A stretch of DNA of 64,000 nucleotides. Origin: Nostoc sp. PCC 7524 (GTDB lineage Bacteria; Cyanobacteriota; Cyanobacteriia; Cyanobacteriales; Nostocaceae). Position 1 is the first letter of the stretch; each line of letters starts with the position of its first letter. Location: NCBI RefSeq assembly GCF_000316645.1, contig NC_019684.1, positions 930,001 to 994,000 of the forward strand, given 5' to 3'. Positions 22,350 to 33,338 of the stretch are shown here, in pieces. The notes below the pieces were generated by a model. That model ran no database searches. It saw only the letters and a program-made list of their open reading frames with translations, and had not been told where the DNA came from. Position numbers and translations under genes: made by a program.

Positions 22350-25300
22350 TTAAGCTTGGTGTAAGGGAATTGCAATAATAAACTCTGTTCCTTTTCCTAA
22401 GATGGAATCACAAGTTAACGAACCTTGATGTTTTTCCACAACCACTTGGTAGCTAATAGATAATCCCAAACCTGTACCACTTCCTATAGGTTTAGTTGTA
22501 AAAAATGGGTCAAATATTTTCTCTAGGACTGCTTTTTTCATTCCACAACCATTATCAGCAATCTTAATTATTACTTGATTATTATCTATTTTTTCGGTAG
22601 TAATACGTATTATGGCATTAGAAGACTGAGTGTTTTCTAGTTCCAATTTTTTGGTGACTAATTTATCTTCTAAAGCATCAATCGCATTACTAATAATATT
22701 CATAAACACCTGATTGAGTTGACCAGCATAACAACTAACTAGAGGAAGTTTTCCATACTCTTTAATTACTATAATCTGAGAACGGTTGCTGTTTTCCTTG
22801 AGTCGATGTTGCAAAATCATCAAAGTATTATCAATACCTTCATGAATATCAACAGGCTTCATTTCTGATTCATCCAGTCGGGAAAAATTGCGTAAGCCCA
22901 GAACAATATTGCGAATCCGTGAACTACCAACTTTCATAGATTCGAGAATTTTTGGTAAGTCTTGTGTGATAAATTCTAAGTCAATTTCTGTGGCTCTTTC
23001 ATCAAATTTAGGTAGAGGATAGATACATTCTTGCTGATGGATACCAAGTAAATCTAGCAAATTTTGTACATATTCACTAACATGGGTGATATTGCCATGA
23101 ATAAAATTAATGGGGTTATTAATTTCATGAGCAATGCCCGCCACCATTTGACCCAAAGAAGACATTTTTTCACTTTGTATTAGTTGAGTTTGGGTGAGTT
23201 GTAACTCTTGTAAGGTTTGCTGTAAAGATTGATTTTTTTCTTGAAGTTCTTGAGTTCTTTCTGCAACTTTTTTCTCTAGGGTATGGTTTTGTTCTTCTAA
23301 GCTTTGATTGGCGGTAGCTAAATTCTCGTAGAGGATGGCATTTTCGAGAGATATGGCAACTTGAGTGGTAAGCAGCCTGAGAACTTCTACGCGATCGCGG
23401 GTAAATGCTCCCGTCGTTAAATCATTCTCTAAGTACAGAATACCTATTAATTTACCTTGATTAATAATGGGGATGCACAAGATACTTTGGGGTTGCTCAC
23501 GAACAATGTAGCGATCGCCTCCCAGGAAAGCAACAGTATTGGCATCATCAGTTACAAAGATTTCTAAAGAGCGTTTAACGTAGTTAATCAAAGTAATCGG
23601 CACATCATAGCTAGATTCTAAACAAGTGGATGGAAATTTCGTAGAGATAGATGCAAAACTTTCACTATAACTGACGGCAATAACGCTTAAGTCCAAATTC
23701 TCACCTTTACTCAAAATCAGAGCCGATTTAGATGCTCCTGCATTCTCCATCACAACCTGCATCAATTTAGATAGTAATTGTTCCATCTCAATTTCTCCAG
23801 AGAGTGCTTGAGAGGCTTTAAACACAGATGCTAAATCCAGAGAATCTGAAATACTGGTTCTAGATCCAAAAAAGGTTGGGTGATTAGTCCGGTTGGATAT
23901 TGATTGATAAGTGGAAGAGGTAATTTTTTCATTCAATTGGGAGCTAAGTTTTTCTTGCTGAAGTATGGGTGCGAGTATTTGAGGATAGCGTTTTGTCAAC
24001 TCATCAACTTTGGCTTTCGCGCCCCAACGACTATAGCCATAGTAAGCGTCGGTTAGATAGGTTTGAGCAATCTTCTGTTTACCCCATTCTAAATAAAATT
24101 TGGCTGCCAGTTCATTAGCTAGAGCTTCTTCATGAATGTATTCATTTTCTTTGGCAAGGATAATGGCGCGATCATAATAATCTATTGCTTCCAGATGTTT
24201 ACCAATAACACGATACCGCTCCGCCTCCACTAAACAGAATTTATGTAAATAATTCATTGGGGCATGATAGGCCCAATTTTCCATTTTTGCTTGATTAGCT
24301 GTGACTTTTTCAAGAATCTGTTTTTGTTTAGTTTCTTGAGCTTCAGAATACACCGCTATTTGTACTAATGAATCATAAAAATAGAACAGAGGAACAACCA
24401 CCTTACCGATACCACCATGCAGATACTGTTCTAGCATTACAGCATTGTCTATAGCTTGAGGATAATCGGTAAACAGATAACATAGTTGCATTTTACAGAA
24501 ATAAAAATACAGAAGTGCAATGCCATCATTAGCTTCAATATGAAGCGGTAACATTTTTTCTTCATCATAAGCGTCACCAATTAACTTGCATAAGTCTTTA
24601 ACACTTCCTCTTAAATTCAAAACTGTCTGCTGATATATTTGATGCCAATGCAATATTCTTTCTTGTTTGATTTGCTGTATATAGTTTGTATAAAGATCCA
24701 TTTCTCGACCAAGCTCTCCTAGTTCCTGCCCTATAAAATAAGTATGGCAAGAGCAAGCATAAAGACCATAAGCAGCAAATTCTAAATCTCCTAATTCTAG
24801 AGCAGCAGAGTAGACTTCTAACAAAGGCTTTAATGTTTCTCGAATATGTTCTTTGCTAGGTCTGATCAATTGATTAAAAGTCTCAATAACTTTAATATTT
24901 ACTTCTTGAGCTTGGAATTTGGTAACAAGACTTTCCGCCAGTTTACCAAACTGATAGCCAGACTCAATATCTTCCAATACACCACAGAGGAACAGCCCAT
25001 AAACACTATATGTAAAGGCCGACAAGGGTGAATTACCATATATAAGTGATAAATTAATTTCTTTTAAAAGAATAACAGGAAAAAGCTCAGGTACTGCTTG
25101 ATAGGCAAGAGCGATCGCACTTGATAAAATACGCATCACTGCCAACGGTTCTTCCTCTATCATTTCTGGCAGGTGAATTAAGTCTTCAATCATCCTGCCA
25201 TTCATGTTGGTGTTTATTTCTGACATTGCTAGTTGAATATCAGCTTGGCTTGGATGTTCAGGAAACTCCACTCCCAGCAATTTCAAAAAAGCCAGTGCAG

Positions 25301-28043
25301 TGTTGACAGCTTCTAAAGCTTTGTTCTGCGCTCCATAGGCTTGAATTTTAATTTCATAAACTTTTACTTGCTCTAGTAGTGTTTTAGCCTGTAACAACAC
25401 TACCTGAACAAATTGCTCCATCTGCTCAAAGTCACCAGCTAAGTAAGCTGCTTCTGCTACTGTCTCATGCAATGCTAGAGTGAGTTCATATTTTGTTTTC
25501 CAGCTAGTATCAGAAAGTAGCCCAATTCCTGTCTTTAAATACTTAACAGCTGCTGTATAAGCTGTTGATGCTAAAGCTTTACGCCCGGCAACTAAATTCA
25601 TCTCAGCTAGTTCATCACGTTGAGTCTGAACTGTAATTAACTCTACTGCTATATTTAATTGATTAACTAGCGGAAAAATATTTTCTTCCCGTTCAGTAAC
25701 TGGAATATTACTCAATAGTAGCTGCCCAATTTTAAAATGAATTTGCTTTCTTTTAATTTCAGGTATCAAAGAATAAGCAGCTTGCTGGACTCGATCATGG
25801 ATGAATTTATATTTAGGAGGTTGTAAGTTGATTACTGGTAATTTTGTGGCAACTTTGCCAGCAGAAACGTCAGATATAAAATTACCATCTTGAAAAATTT
25901 TATAAAGTTCTGTTTTAGGTAAAATTATTCCTTCATGTAATGCTTTCCATATATCAGATGCTGTATCTACTACAGATTTTTCATGTACGATCGCCAGAGT
26001 TTTTAAATCAAATTCATTACCAATACAGGCTGCTAACTTTAGCACATCCTGAGTCATTTTTGGCAGCTTTTCTATTTGCAAAGCCATGAATTCTACAACA
26101 TCATCTGTGAGAGCTAATTCTTGTATTTTGTTAATGTCATACTGCCAATATCCTACATCAAAGTTAAATTTAATTATGCCTTCATCATGTAAAAACCTCA
26201 GAAATTGTGTAGCAAAAAAAGGATTACCTTTAGTTTTAGCAAATACCATTTGGCTGAGGGGAACAGCAATTTCTTCTTGGCAGCAAAGGGTATCAGCAAT
26301 TAAAAGATTTAAATTACTTTGATTTAAAGGTGGTAGTTCAATGTAGTTAATTGTAGTACCCGTTTTAGCAATTTCCTGTAGTGTTAAAGCAAGTGGATGT
26401 GTCTGGGGAACTTCATTATTCCGATATGCACCAATGAGTAGTAGGGTTGCTGCTGATTGCCCACTATTTTCCGATTGCTCAATTTGCCAAGGTTCACCAT
26501 CAAAAATGGGTGTCCATACATTATCTTGAATTTCACGATTTAACAGAGAAGAGTTTTCTTTAACTGCATTTGTTTGACCCATTAAGAATTGCATAAATTT
26601 TAAAGAAGCCGTGTCTGCCCATTGCAAGTCATCCAGAAATATCACTAAGGGATGGGCTTTAGTATGAAATACTTGAATAAATCTTTGAAATAATAGATTA
26701 AAGCGATTTTGGCTAGCTATCCCAGAGAGTTCAGCAACCTGTGGCTGTTTACCGATAACTTTTTCTAGTTCAGGGATGACATCAATAATTACCTGAGCTT
26801 GTTCACCTAAAGCTGACAGAATTTTGCTGCGCCATTGCTGAATTTGATGATCAGTTTCTAGAAGTATTTGCCCAATTAAATCACGAAATGCTTGGACTAA
26901 TCCCGATAAAGGAATATCACGTTGGAATTGATCAAATTTACCTTTAATGAAGTAACTCTGCTGCCTGACAATAGGTTTATGAATTTCATTAACTACAGCA
27001 GTTTTACCAATACCAGAGAATCCTGCCACTAACACCATTTCTATGGCTCCCCTAGTTACACGCTCGAAAGCTGCTAGCAAGGATGCAACTTCTTGCTGAC
27101 GACCATAAAGTTTTTCAGGGATGAGAAAACGGTCATAAACATCCTTAAGCGCCAACTCAAAGGGTGCAATCTTACCAGTATCTTGCCATTTGTTCAGACA
27201 AATTTCTAAGTCATGCTTGATTCCATAGGCACTCTGATAGCGGTCTTCGGCATTTTTAGCCATTAATTTCATGACTAGATCGCACAAGACTTGAGGAATT
27301 TCTGGCTTTGTGTTTTGTAAAAGAGGTGGCTGTTTAGCAATGTGGCAGTACACTAACTCCATTGGATCAATGCTAGTGAAGGGTAACTGTCCACTCAAAA
27401 GTTCAAAAAATGTTACACCCAAAGAATAGAAATCACTACGGTAATCGATACCTCTGTTCATTCTTCCTGTTTGTTCAGGGGATATGTATGCTAATGTCCC
27501 TTCTAAGACATTAGGATTGGTCAAGTTTTGGATTTCTCTTGGTAGCAGAGTCGCAATACTGAAATCAATCAGCTTGACTTGCAGAGTGCTGGGATTAATG
27601 AGGATATTGGCAGGTTTGATGTCTTTATGGATGATGCGATCGCGATGTAATCCATCTAAGATAGATGCTATGGTTATGGCGATCGGAAAAAACTCTGGCA
27701 GAGTTAGACTGTATCTTTGTTGCTCCTTACTCTGTTGAATCCAGTCTTTGAGTGAGATGCCACCAAAGTCCTCCATGACTAAGGCATAGCCATTACGATA
27801 GTTCTCTAAACTTAGAGGTTGAATAATCCCTTCAATGTCTAAATTTTTGGTAATTGTATACTGATTACGGAATTGAGCAATTTCATTGAAGGTAGGATAT
27901 TCATTCCGCATCAATTTGATGACTACGGGTTTTTGGTCTTGTTCTCTAATACCCCGATAAACTAGGGTTTTGCCACCACAATAAAGTTGTTCTGTTATGC
28001 GATATCCAGAAATAGGAAATAAAGTATCGGATAATACTAGCAT
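22350..28043 (-). CDS. Giant hybrid Ser/Thr kinase - AAA ATPase - GAF - histidine kinase
   Basis: Signalling protein of 1897 residues of the HstK type known from filamentous cyanobacteria. Residues about 15-280: protein kinase fold (catalytic loop [12 protein letters not shown], where HKD replaces HRD; metal loop LIDFSIA, where DFS replaces DFG). About 300-560: AAA-type ATPase (Walker [11 protein letters not shown], Walker [12 protein letters not shown]). About 650-1380: helical repeat region like that of MalT/TPR proteins. About 1404-1561: GAF sensor. A coiled coil follows, then the histidine kinase (H-box [15 protein letters not shown] near 1638; N-box [13 protein letters not shown]-boxes IADNGCGM and GSGTGLGLS). 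No receiver domain and no membrane segment. No partner regulator is adjacent. Confidence 0.93.
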   Translation of the reverse strand: MLVLSDTLFPISGYRITEQLYCGGKTLVYRGIREQDQKPVVIKLMRNEYPTFNEIAQFRNQYTITKNLDIEGIIQPLSLENYRNGYALVMEDFGGISLKDWIQQSKEQQRYSLTLPEFFPIAITIASILDGLHRDRIIHKDIKPANILINPSTLQVKLIDFSIATLLPREIQNLTNPNVLEGTLAYISPEQTGRMNRGIDYRSDFYSLGVTFFELLSGQLPFTSIDPMELVYCHIAKQPPLLQNTKPEIPQVLCDLVMKLMAKNAEDRYQSAYGIKHDLEICLNKWQDTGKIAPFELALKDVYDRFLIPEKLYGRQQEVASLLAAFERVTRGAIEMVLVAGFSGIGKTAVVNEIHKPIVRQQSYFIKGKFDQFQRDIPLSGLVQAFRDLIGQILLETDHQIQQWRSKILSALGEQAQVIIDVIPELEKVIGKQPQVAELSGIASQNRFNLLFQRFIQVFHTKAHPLVIFLDDLQWADTASLKFMQFLMGQTNAVKENSSLLNREIQDNVWTPIFDGEPWQIEQSENSGQSAATLLLIGAYRNNEVPQTHPLALTLQEIAKTGTTINYIELPPLNQSNLNLLIADTLCCQEEIAVPLSQMVFAKTKGNPFFATQFLRFLHDEGIIKFNFDVGYWQYDINKIQELALTDDVVEFMALQIEKLPKMTQDVLKLAACIGNEFDLKTLAIVHEKSVVDTASDIWKALHEGIILPKTELYKIFQDGNFISDVSAGKVATKLPVINLQPPKYKFIHDRVQQAAYSLIPEIKRKQIHFKIGQLLLSNIPVTEREENIFPLVNQLNIAVELITVQTQRDELAEMNLVAGRKALASTAYTAAVKYLKTGIGLLSDTSWKTKYELTLALHETVAEAAYLAGDFEQMEQFVQVVLLQAKTLLEQVKVYEIKIQAYGAQNKALEAVNTALAFLKLLGVEFPEHPSQADIQLAMSEINTNMNGRMIEDLIHLPEMIEEEPLAVMRILSSAIALAYQAVPELFPVILLKEINLSLIYGNSPLSAFTYSVYGLFLCGVLEDIESGYQFGKLAESLVTKFQAQEVNIKVIETFNQLIRPSKEHIRETLKPLLEVYSAALELGDLEFAAYGLYACSCHTYFIGQELGELGREMDLYTNYIQQIKQERILHWHQIYQQTVLNLRGSVKDLCKLIGDAYDEEKMLPLHIEANDGIALLYFYFCKMQLCYLFTDYPQAIDNAVMLEQYLHGGIGKVVVPLFYFYDSLVQIAVYSEAQETKQKQILEKVTANQAKMENWAYHAPMNYLHKFCLVEAERYRVIGKHLEAIDYYDRAIILAKENEYIHEEALANELAAKFYLEWGKQKIAQTYLTDAYYGYSRWGAKAKVDELTKRYPQILAPILQQEKLSSQLNEKITSSTYQSISNRTNHPTFFGSRTSISDSLDLASVFKASQALSGEIEMEQLLSKLMQVVMENAGASKSALILSKGENLDLSVIAVSYSESFASISTKFPSTCLESSYDVPITLINYVKRSLEIFVTDDANTVAFLGGDRYIVREQPQSILCIPIINQGKLIGILYLENDLTTGAFTRDRVEVLRLLTTQVAISLENAILYENLATANQSLEEQNHTLEKKVAERTQELQEKNQSLQQTLQELQLTQTQLIQSEKMSSLGQMVAGIAHEINNPINFIHGNITHVSEYVQNLLDLLGIHQQECIYPLPKFDERATEIDLEFITQDLPKILESMKVGSSRIRNIVLGLRNFSRLDESEMKPVDIHEGIDNTLMILQHRLKENSNRSQIIVIKEYGKLPLVSCYAGQLNQVFMNIISNAIDALEDKLVTKKLELENTQSSNAIIRITTEKIDNNQVIIKIADNGCGMKKAVLEKIFDPFFTTKPIGSGTGLGLSISYQVVVEKHQGSLTCDSILGKGTEFIIAIPLHQA

Positions 28044-28572
28044 TTTGGGTGACTTTATAATTTATCTTTATTGTTTTGCTTTATTATTCCCTGTGTTTTA
28101 TGCTTTTTACCATTTTTTACGAATATTTTTTAAATATTTTTTTAAGTAGTTTTACACAATTAAATTAAATATTGGCAACCGATTTAAGTATAAATACTAG
28201 GATTATATTCTGATTAATTTGTTTGTTAATAGGTAATGCCGTGTGCAACTTTCTCTCAAACCTAACCCCCAACCCCTTCCCTACATAGCTTGCTTCTCCG
28301 AAGGAGTGGGAAGGGGAGCAAGAATCAAAGCCTCTCTCCTTGCAGGGGAGCCAGTTGCGTGGGCGGGTTTCCCGACTTGTTCGCGGAGCGTCTCGTTGGC
28401 GCAGCCTCTGTCTACGACACGCTCCGCGAACGTAGAGAAGAGAGCAAACTGGCGTGAGAGGTACTCTAACGAGAAGCCGCTCCGCGTCTTTGGAGAGGGG
28501 TTTCAAAAATAAGTTGCACATCGCGTTAGGTAATAACCCAGAACTACTGGAGTTGAGCTATTACCTATGAAT
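28044..28572. other. Intergenic region filled with dispersed palindromic repeats
   Basis: AT-rich half (28044-28240) followed by a composite of GC-rich repeats (28250-28525). No gene is supported; the short open frames here on both strands consist of repeat sequence. Confidence 0.6.
28379..28431. repeat. Strong palindrome within a composite repeat
   Basis: GTTCGCGGAGCGT (28379-28391) and ACGCTCCGCGAAC (28419-28431) are exact inverted copies; pairing extends through TCGT/ACGA after one mismatch. The GC-rich unit is typical of Nostoc dispersed palindromes. Confidence 0.8.
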
Positions 28573-29460
28573 TTAAATTTCTGCCACAGCGCGTTCAATC
28601 AAGCGACGTGCGAGAGTTTGTGTCCCTGTGTGTTCGTAGTAATTGGTGGCGACATCTAAAAATGCTGCTAGGTAGTCTAACTTATCATCAGTAAGTTGAA
28701 TAAAATTTTGCAAGTTACCAACAACTTTCTGCGGTGTTAAATCATGGGCTGTAACAATCCCATTCATCCATCCTTTTACTGATTCAAAACTTTCGCCAAT
28801 AAAATTGAGTTTACTACTAGCATTATTTCCGGGAATGACATCTTTAATGCTTTGGAAAGTGGAATTTTGATCCAATTCATTCGGATTAGTTTGATTCAAT
28901 CCAGATAAAGCTTTACTAATGAAGTCTGGCCCCAAGGGTATTAAACCATCAACGCAAACTAATGCCACCATGCGAATTAAAGATTCACCACTATACTCTC
29001 CTAAAGAAGCGACGAAATCGCCAATACTATCGCCAGGTATCCCGTTAATTTGGCAGAAAGCAACTAATTCAGCTACTAATTTCAGGGATAAATCGATAGT
29101 TTGAGCTTTGTCTGGTTTGGGAGTAATAGAGTTTAAAAAACCCAGAAGCGGTATTTTTTCACCGACTTTGTTAGCTAAAGCTGCTGCACCTAACGCTTTA
29201 TCTGTACCGTCAACGGTTTGATAAAGCCACATTGCTGTTTGATATCCTTGGGAGCGATCATTATAAAGATAAATCGCCCGTTCACCAATTTGTTGAATCA
29301 AATCCTCATCAGTTTCACCAGTTACAGTTTTAATGGTATTGACGAAGCCGACAGTATTTTGCCACTCACCAGGGGCAACAAAATCTAAAGCGTTTAACAT
29401 CGAAATAGTCAAGCCGCTAGTTGGTAATTCATCAACTAACTCAAAAATTGGTTTGCTCAC
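28573..29460 (-). CDS. Conserved uncharacterised protein (295 aa)
   Basis: Not assigned to a known family. Soluble-looking, mostly helical, 295 residues, with no signal peptide. The N-terminus MSKPIFELVDELPTSGLTIS leads into LNALDFVAPGEWQNTVGF. The middle is rich in small residues (ALGAAALANKVGEKIPLLGF). The C-terminal part has LDYLAAFLDVATNYYEHTGT followed by an Arg-rich helix (LARRLIERAV). The ATG start has GGAGAA upstream. The lipoprotein gene precedes it by about 50 bases on the same strand, so they may be co-transcribed. Confidence 0.65.
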   Translation of the reverse strand: MSKPIFELVDELPTSGLTISMLNALDFVAPGEWQNTVGFVNTIKTVTGETDEDLIQQIGERAIYLYNDRSQGYQTAMWLYQTVDGTDKALGAAALANKVGEKIPLLGFLNSITPKPDKAQTIDLSLKLVAELVAFCQINGIPGDSIGDFVASLGEYSGESLIRMVALVCVDGLIPLGPDFISKALSGLNQTNPNELDQNSTFQSIKDVIPGNNASSKLNFIGESFESVKGWMNGIVTAHDLTPQKVVGNLQNFIQLTDDKLDYLAAFLDVATNYYEHTGTQTLARRLIERAVAEI

Positions 29461-29512
29461 AATTTTCTCCTGTTTTGAAAGTAGGGAATGTGGAGTAGGG
29501 GAAAGAGATTTT

Positions 29513-30022
29513 TTATTTGAGTTTCGCTAGTCCATCAAGATTAAATTTTTCAATCCAATCGGCGCGATCGCTAGCTGTAAATGATGGCGAACGAGATAAA
29601 ACTTTTACCTGATATTTACCTACGAGAATCGCAGTTTGTGTATTACCGACTTCCACTGCCGGATAACCAGCAATATTTTTGGTACTATTGGAGAATTTAG
29701 CTGCTGCTCCCGGTGTACTTGTGGTGTCTGAGATAGCTAGCATCGCTAAATCTTTACCGTCTTTTTTTAACTTAGCTTCAGCAAAGCCTTTTTTCTCTTG
29801 GGTAAAGACACGCTGATAACCAGTTTCCTCACCTGGAAAGAATTTGTTGAACTCACTCCCTTGAGTTGCATTTTTCGCAACCGCTTGCCCAGTTTTTTGG
29901 CGACTACTTTCTTGTTGTACCTGATCAAAACGTCCTGGTGCTTCGGCAGTACAAGCTGTAGTCAGTAATAAAACTGACAGCAACACAGCAGCTAAAATTC
30001 TACGTGTACGAGGAACAATCAT
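29513..30022 (-). CDS. Predicted lipoprotein (169 aa)
   Basis: Secreted lipoprotein: an Arg-rich N-terminus (MIVPRTRR), hydrophobic stretch ILAAVLLSVLLLTTAC with lipobox LTTAC, then mature sequence TAEAPGRFDQVQQ. The remaining domain (GSEFNKFFPGEETGYQRVFT, then AEAKLKKDGKDLAMLAISD and GYPAVEVGNTQTAILVGKYQ) looks strand-rich. The family was not recognised. ATG 30022 has AGGAGAAG six bases upstream and gives a proper signal peptide, unlike the longer frame to 30049. Likely anchored in a membrane, facing the periplasm. Confidence 0.75.
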   Translation of the reverse strand: MIVPRTRRILAAVLLSVLLLTTACTAEAPGRFDQVQQESSRQKTGQAVAKNATQGSEFNKFFPGEETGYQRVFTQEKKGFAEAKLKKDGKDLAMLAISDTTSTPGAAAKFSNSTKNIAGYPAVEVGNTQTAILVGKYQVKVLSRSPSFTASDRADWIEKFNLDGLAKLK

Positions 30023-30111
30023 TTCTAGCTTCTCCTTATGCTTGAGCATTGAGGCAATTATCTGTGCTGCTGTCAGGTTCTACCCTGAAAATTTACTTTT
30101 TGATAATTATC

Positions 30112-30759
30112 TCAACGTTGGCGGTAAGCGATCGCGGCATAAAACGGATCTCCCCCTGGCGCACCTAACCACTGCAAGAAATTAGGCATTGTTGACTTGT
30201 TAACAATAATTTCTGGCGCAGTAAATCCCGATACTGAGGCAAAGTAGCGTTTGACTAATTCCACTCGCGCTATTTCCGAAGCATCTCGCCAAGCTTGAAT
30301 CGCCTTTTGAAAGAACATTCGGTTAGAAAAGCTGAAAATGGCCACACCACCAGGTTTGAGAAGGCGGTGAATTTCTGAAAAGACGGCCTCTGGATATTGC
30401 AAATATTGTACTGATACGCAATTGATCACCGCATCAAAATCTTGATCTGGTAGAGGTAAAGCCGGATTATCGTTGAGATTCTGCACAAAGTAATGATTTA
30501 ACCGAGGATTGCGGGCTAATTCCTCAGCATTGAGTCCGTGTCCCTCAATATGAGCAAACGCCATCTCTTCCGGTAGATGAGATACCCAACTGCTCATCAA
30601 ATCTAGGATGCGTGTGTTTGGTTGCAATCGTTCTCTATATAAATCAGTTAGCTGTTGGATAAAACCTTCATCAACATGGGTAACGAAGCGGGGATAAGCA
30701 TAAAACAGCTGATCATCAGTGTCATCTAATTTCAAACGTTGATCCGGTCTGAGCAACAT
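30112..30759 (-). CDS. Class I SAM-dependent methyltransferase
   Basis: Protein of 215 residues with the Rossmann methyltransferase fold. Motif I region RILDLMSSWVSHLPEE (about residue 50) is a variant lacking the usual Gly-rich loop. DFDAVINCVSVQYLQYPEA gives motif IV, and EIHRLLKPGGVAIFSFSNRM motif V-VI. The type resembles small-molecule methyltransferases of the UbiE/DUF1698 group. The substrate is unknown. It is divergent from the GT39 gene at 30869. Confidence 0.8.
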   Translation of the reverse strand: MLLRPDQRLKLDDTDDQLFYAYPRFVTHVDEGFIQQLTDLYRERLQPNTRILDLMSSWVSHLPEEMAFAHIEGHGLNAEELARNPRLNHYFVQNLNDNPALPLPDQDFDAVINCVSVQYLQYPEAVFSEIHRLLKPGGVAIFSFSNRMFFQKAIQAWRDASEIARVELVKRYFASVSGFTAPEIIVNKSTMPNFLQWLGAPGGDPFYAAIAYRQR

Positions 30760-30868
30760 AATTACAAACTTTTAAACTAAATTTGTGCAACTTCAGGTAT
30801 TCTTTTAGACAAGCTCTCTTTAACATATTTTAACAGTCAGATACTTAAACAAATTTACGCAAGATTTC

Positions 30869-32494
30869 ATGTTTTATAGACTACAAGCCTTGCAACCTCT
30901 GTGGCGGCATATCAGTATATCAACAACATTCCCTTACATCAGTTTGCTAGTGTGGACAATCCCCTTATTACTATTTAGTTCTGGGGATAGTAGTGTGATG
31001 GCTCATGATGAAGGGCTTTATGCTTGGCGATCGCGTCAGATGTTTGATTCCGGTGACTGGATAGCACCTTGGGGGAATGCTCATCATAAAACCCCTGGCC
31101 CTTACTGGTTAATTGCTGCTTTCTACAATCTATTAGGAATCAGCGAATTTAGTACACGTCTACCTAGCATGATCACTGGCATTCTTTGCTTGTTACTAAC
31201 TTATGAAATCGGCAAAATTATGCTAGGTAAAAAGTTAGCTTGGCTAGCTGGGGCAATTTTAAGTGTGGAATTTCTGTGGCTACAATACTGTCGGTTAGGT
31301 ACTCCAGATGTACCAATGATTTTCTTGGTACTTTTAACTATTTATGCTGTAATTAAATCGGAATTACATCCTCAATATAGATATATATGGAGTTTTATCG
31401 CTGGTTTAAGTTTGGGTTTAGGCTTCTTAATGAGAAGCTTCATGATTTTTCTGCCAGCTATCGCTTTATTACCTTACTTAGTTCGTCAACATCGTCGTTA
31501 TCGTCATCTGACTAACCCCTGTTTATATGTCGGTTTACTTGTAGGTTTAATGCCTACACTAATTTGGTTATGGTTTAATTGGCAACGCTACGGCAATAAT
31601 AGTTTTGCAGCTTTATTTGGCTTTGTTTTTGAGTTAGGCTCTCAGGAACGTGCTGGAAATGGCATCATATTTTATGTTTGGAACATCCCTTTAAAAGCTT
31701 TTCCTTGGTTATTTTTTAGCCTTTTAGGATTATTTTTAGTTGTCCGTCGCCCAATTCCTAATTATCAATTAATCCTCGTTGGCTTCCCAGTTATTTTATT
31801 TGCCGAATTAAGCGTTTTTTCTACTCGTCTTTCTCACTATAGTCTTACCCTTTATCCCTTCATCGCTTGGTTAGCGGCGGTAGGTTTAGACTGGTTAAGT
31901 AGAATTTATCAGATGGGATATGTTAACCGAAAACCCATTCTGCAAAAAGGCAATATTCCTAGGACTCTTAGCTATGGTAGCGGCGTATTAGCAATTTTAT
32001 TTTTGTTAGCTGCAATGGTGGCTTTTGCCTGGGGCGATCGCCAATATGCAATCATCGGTTTAATTGTAGGATTAAGTTGGTTAATTCTCCCTATAGTCTG
32101 GATTAGCCGCTACCATTTTGGATGTAAGTTTCTCACAGCTCGTTATTGGGTGGCTGGTTGGTTAATTCCCTGTTGGTTAGCATTGGCACTGGTTGGTGGC
32201 TTTGGCTTGTTGAATGACTATAACCCTGTTTACAGAACTTTTTTACAACAACCTGCGATCGCTTCTATTTTACAAACTCACCCCATCCATTTTGTCCAAT
32301 TAGGTGGTAAAAACGCCGTTTTACTGAGGTTTTATACCCCCACTCACGGACAAAAAGTAGAGACAATAGCCCAACTACCTGCCCCCAGTTATGCTTGGGT
32401 TTATCAACAACCTTCCTCTCAACTATCCAGACAACACCGCATCATCGGTGAAATCCAAGACTACAAATTAATTCAAATTTTACCTAGTGAATAG
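30869..32494 (+). CDS. GT39-type (ArnT/PMT-like) glycosyltransferase
   Basis: Integral membrane glycosyltransferase of 541 residues with about 11-13 helices. It uses polyprenyl-phosphate-linked sugars on the periplasmic side. The conserved acidic site lies in the first outer loop: MAHDEGLYAWRSRQMFDSGD, followed by KTPGPYWLIAAFYNLLGISE, both hallmarks of the ArnT/PMT clan. A C-terminal soluble-looking region follows the last helices. The acceptor is unknown. Five further members of this clan occur at 46819-57152. It stands alone here, before a MarR/MFS pair. Confidence 0.85.
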   Translation: MFYRLQALQPLWRHISISTTFPYISLLVWTIPLLLFSSGDSSVMAHDEGLYAWRSRQMFDSGDWIAPWGNAHHKTPGPYWLIAAFYNLLGISEFSTRLPSMITGILCLLLTYEIGKIMLGKKLAWLAGAILSVEFLWLQYCRLGTPDVPMIFLVLLTIYAVIKSELHPQYRYIWSFIAGLSLGLGFLMRSFMIFLPAIALLPYLVRQHRRYRHLTNPCLYVGLLVGLMPTLIWLWFNWQRYGNNSFAALFGFVFELGSQERAGNGIIFYVWNIPLKAFPWLFFSLLGLFLVVRRPIPNYQLILVGFPVILFAELSVFSTRLSHYSLTLYPFIAWLAAVGLDWLSRIYQMGYVNRKPILQKGNIPRTLSYGSGVLAILFLLAAMVAFAWGDRQYAIIGLIVGLSWLILPIVWISRYHFGCKFLTARYWVAGWLIPCWLALALVGGFGLLNDYNPVYRTFLQQPAIASILQTHPIHFVQLGGKNAVLLRFYTPTHGQKVETIAQLPAPSYAWVYQQPSSQLSRQHRIIGEIQDYKLIQILPSE

Positions 32495-32583
32495 GGATTG
32501 GGGATTGGGAATGCCTCTAAAACATTGCCAAAACCATTAAATCAATTTATGATAAATACTACGTACACTAAGTAATTATCCTA

Positions 32584-33051
32584 ATGATTGCTCAACCCGA
32601 TCATTCTCCTAATTCAGAATCGTGGCAGCAAAACCTTGCCCCTTATAATTTGGGCTACAGAATCAAATTACTTTCACAATTACTCACCCGCAAGTTTACT
32701 GAAAGACTAGAACCCTTTGGGCTAACGCCATTTCATTGGCTAGTTCTATGCTGTTTATGGCAAGAAGATGGTTTACCTACATCCAGCATTGGGGAGAAAC
32801 TCCAGCAAGTTGGAGGTACACTAACAGGCGTACTAGATCGCATGGAAGAACGCGGCTTAGTGCGTCGAGAACGGGATGTAAATGATCGCCGCATCTGGCG
32901 CATCTGGCTAACTGATGCTGGCAAGGAATTAGAAACGGTTTTACCACCAATTGCCGCCGAGTTGCGTGATGAAGCAATGCAGGGGATTTCTGCGGTGGAA
33001 CGTGAAGTTTTCTCACAACTTTTGAATCGTGCGATCGCTAATCTCTCTTAG
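32584..33051 (+). CDS. MarR-family transcriptional regulator
   Basis: Winged-helix regulator of 155 residues. The recognition region reads LPTSSIGEKLQQVGGTLTGV, then LDRMEERGLVRRERDVNDRR, with the beta-wing DVNDRRIWRIWLTDAGKE, all typical of MarR. Such proteins are repressors relieved by small phenolic or toxic ligands and usually control a neighbouring transporter; an MFS exporter gene follows on the same strand. The start is ATG 32584. Confidence 0.88.
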   Translation: MIAQPDHSPNSESWQQNLAPYNLGYRIKLLSQLLTRKFTERLEPFGLTPFHWLVLCCLWQEDGLPTSSIGEKLQQVGGTLTGVLDRMEERGLVRRERDVNDRRIWRIWLTDAGKELETVLPPIAAELRDEAMQGISAVEREVFSQLLNRAIANLS

Positions 33052-33160
33052 GGGATTTTGACTTAATCATCCACTTGGGTGAAGCCATTTAAAGCTTTTT
33101 TACAACACAATACTACGCATACTAAAGAAACACAAAAAAAATTCTAGTAAATGATGAATA

Positions 33161-33199
33161 AGTGACAGGTGACAGGTGATAGGTGACAGGTGACAGGAT
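33161..33199. repeat. STRR heptad (GTGACAG)n
   Basis: Second tract of the GTGACAG heptad, with one variant unit (GTGATAG). It lies between the MarR and MFS genes, with a CCCCAATC-type tract following at about 33300-33326. Confidence 0.8.
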
Positions 33200-33338
33200 A
33201 GGAAGAAAAGAGGTGTTTCTTTCATTCATAGGGGTGCGTGCCGCCTGTACTGCTGTTCACAAAATATCTCACAACCAAACCAGAAAAGTTCTTTTCGCCA
33301 ATCCCCATTCCCCAATCCCCAATCCCTAGTTATTATTG

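Noticed and set aside
28165..28521. Open frames on both strands in the repeat-rich gap after the hybrid kinase
   Set aside because: They consist entirely of dispersed palindromic repeat sequence.
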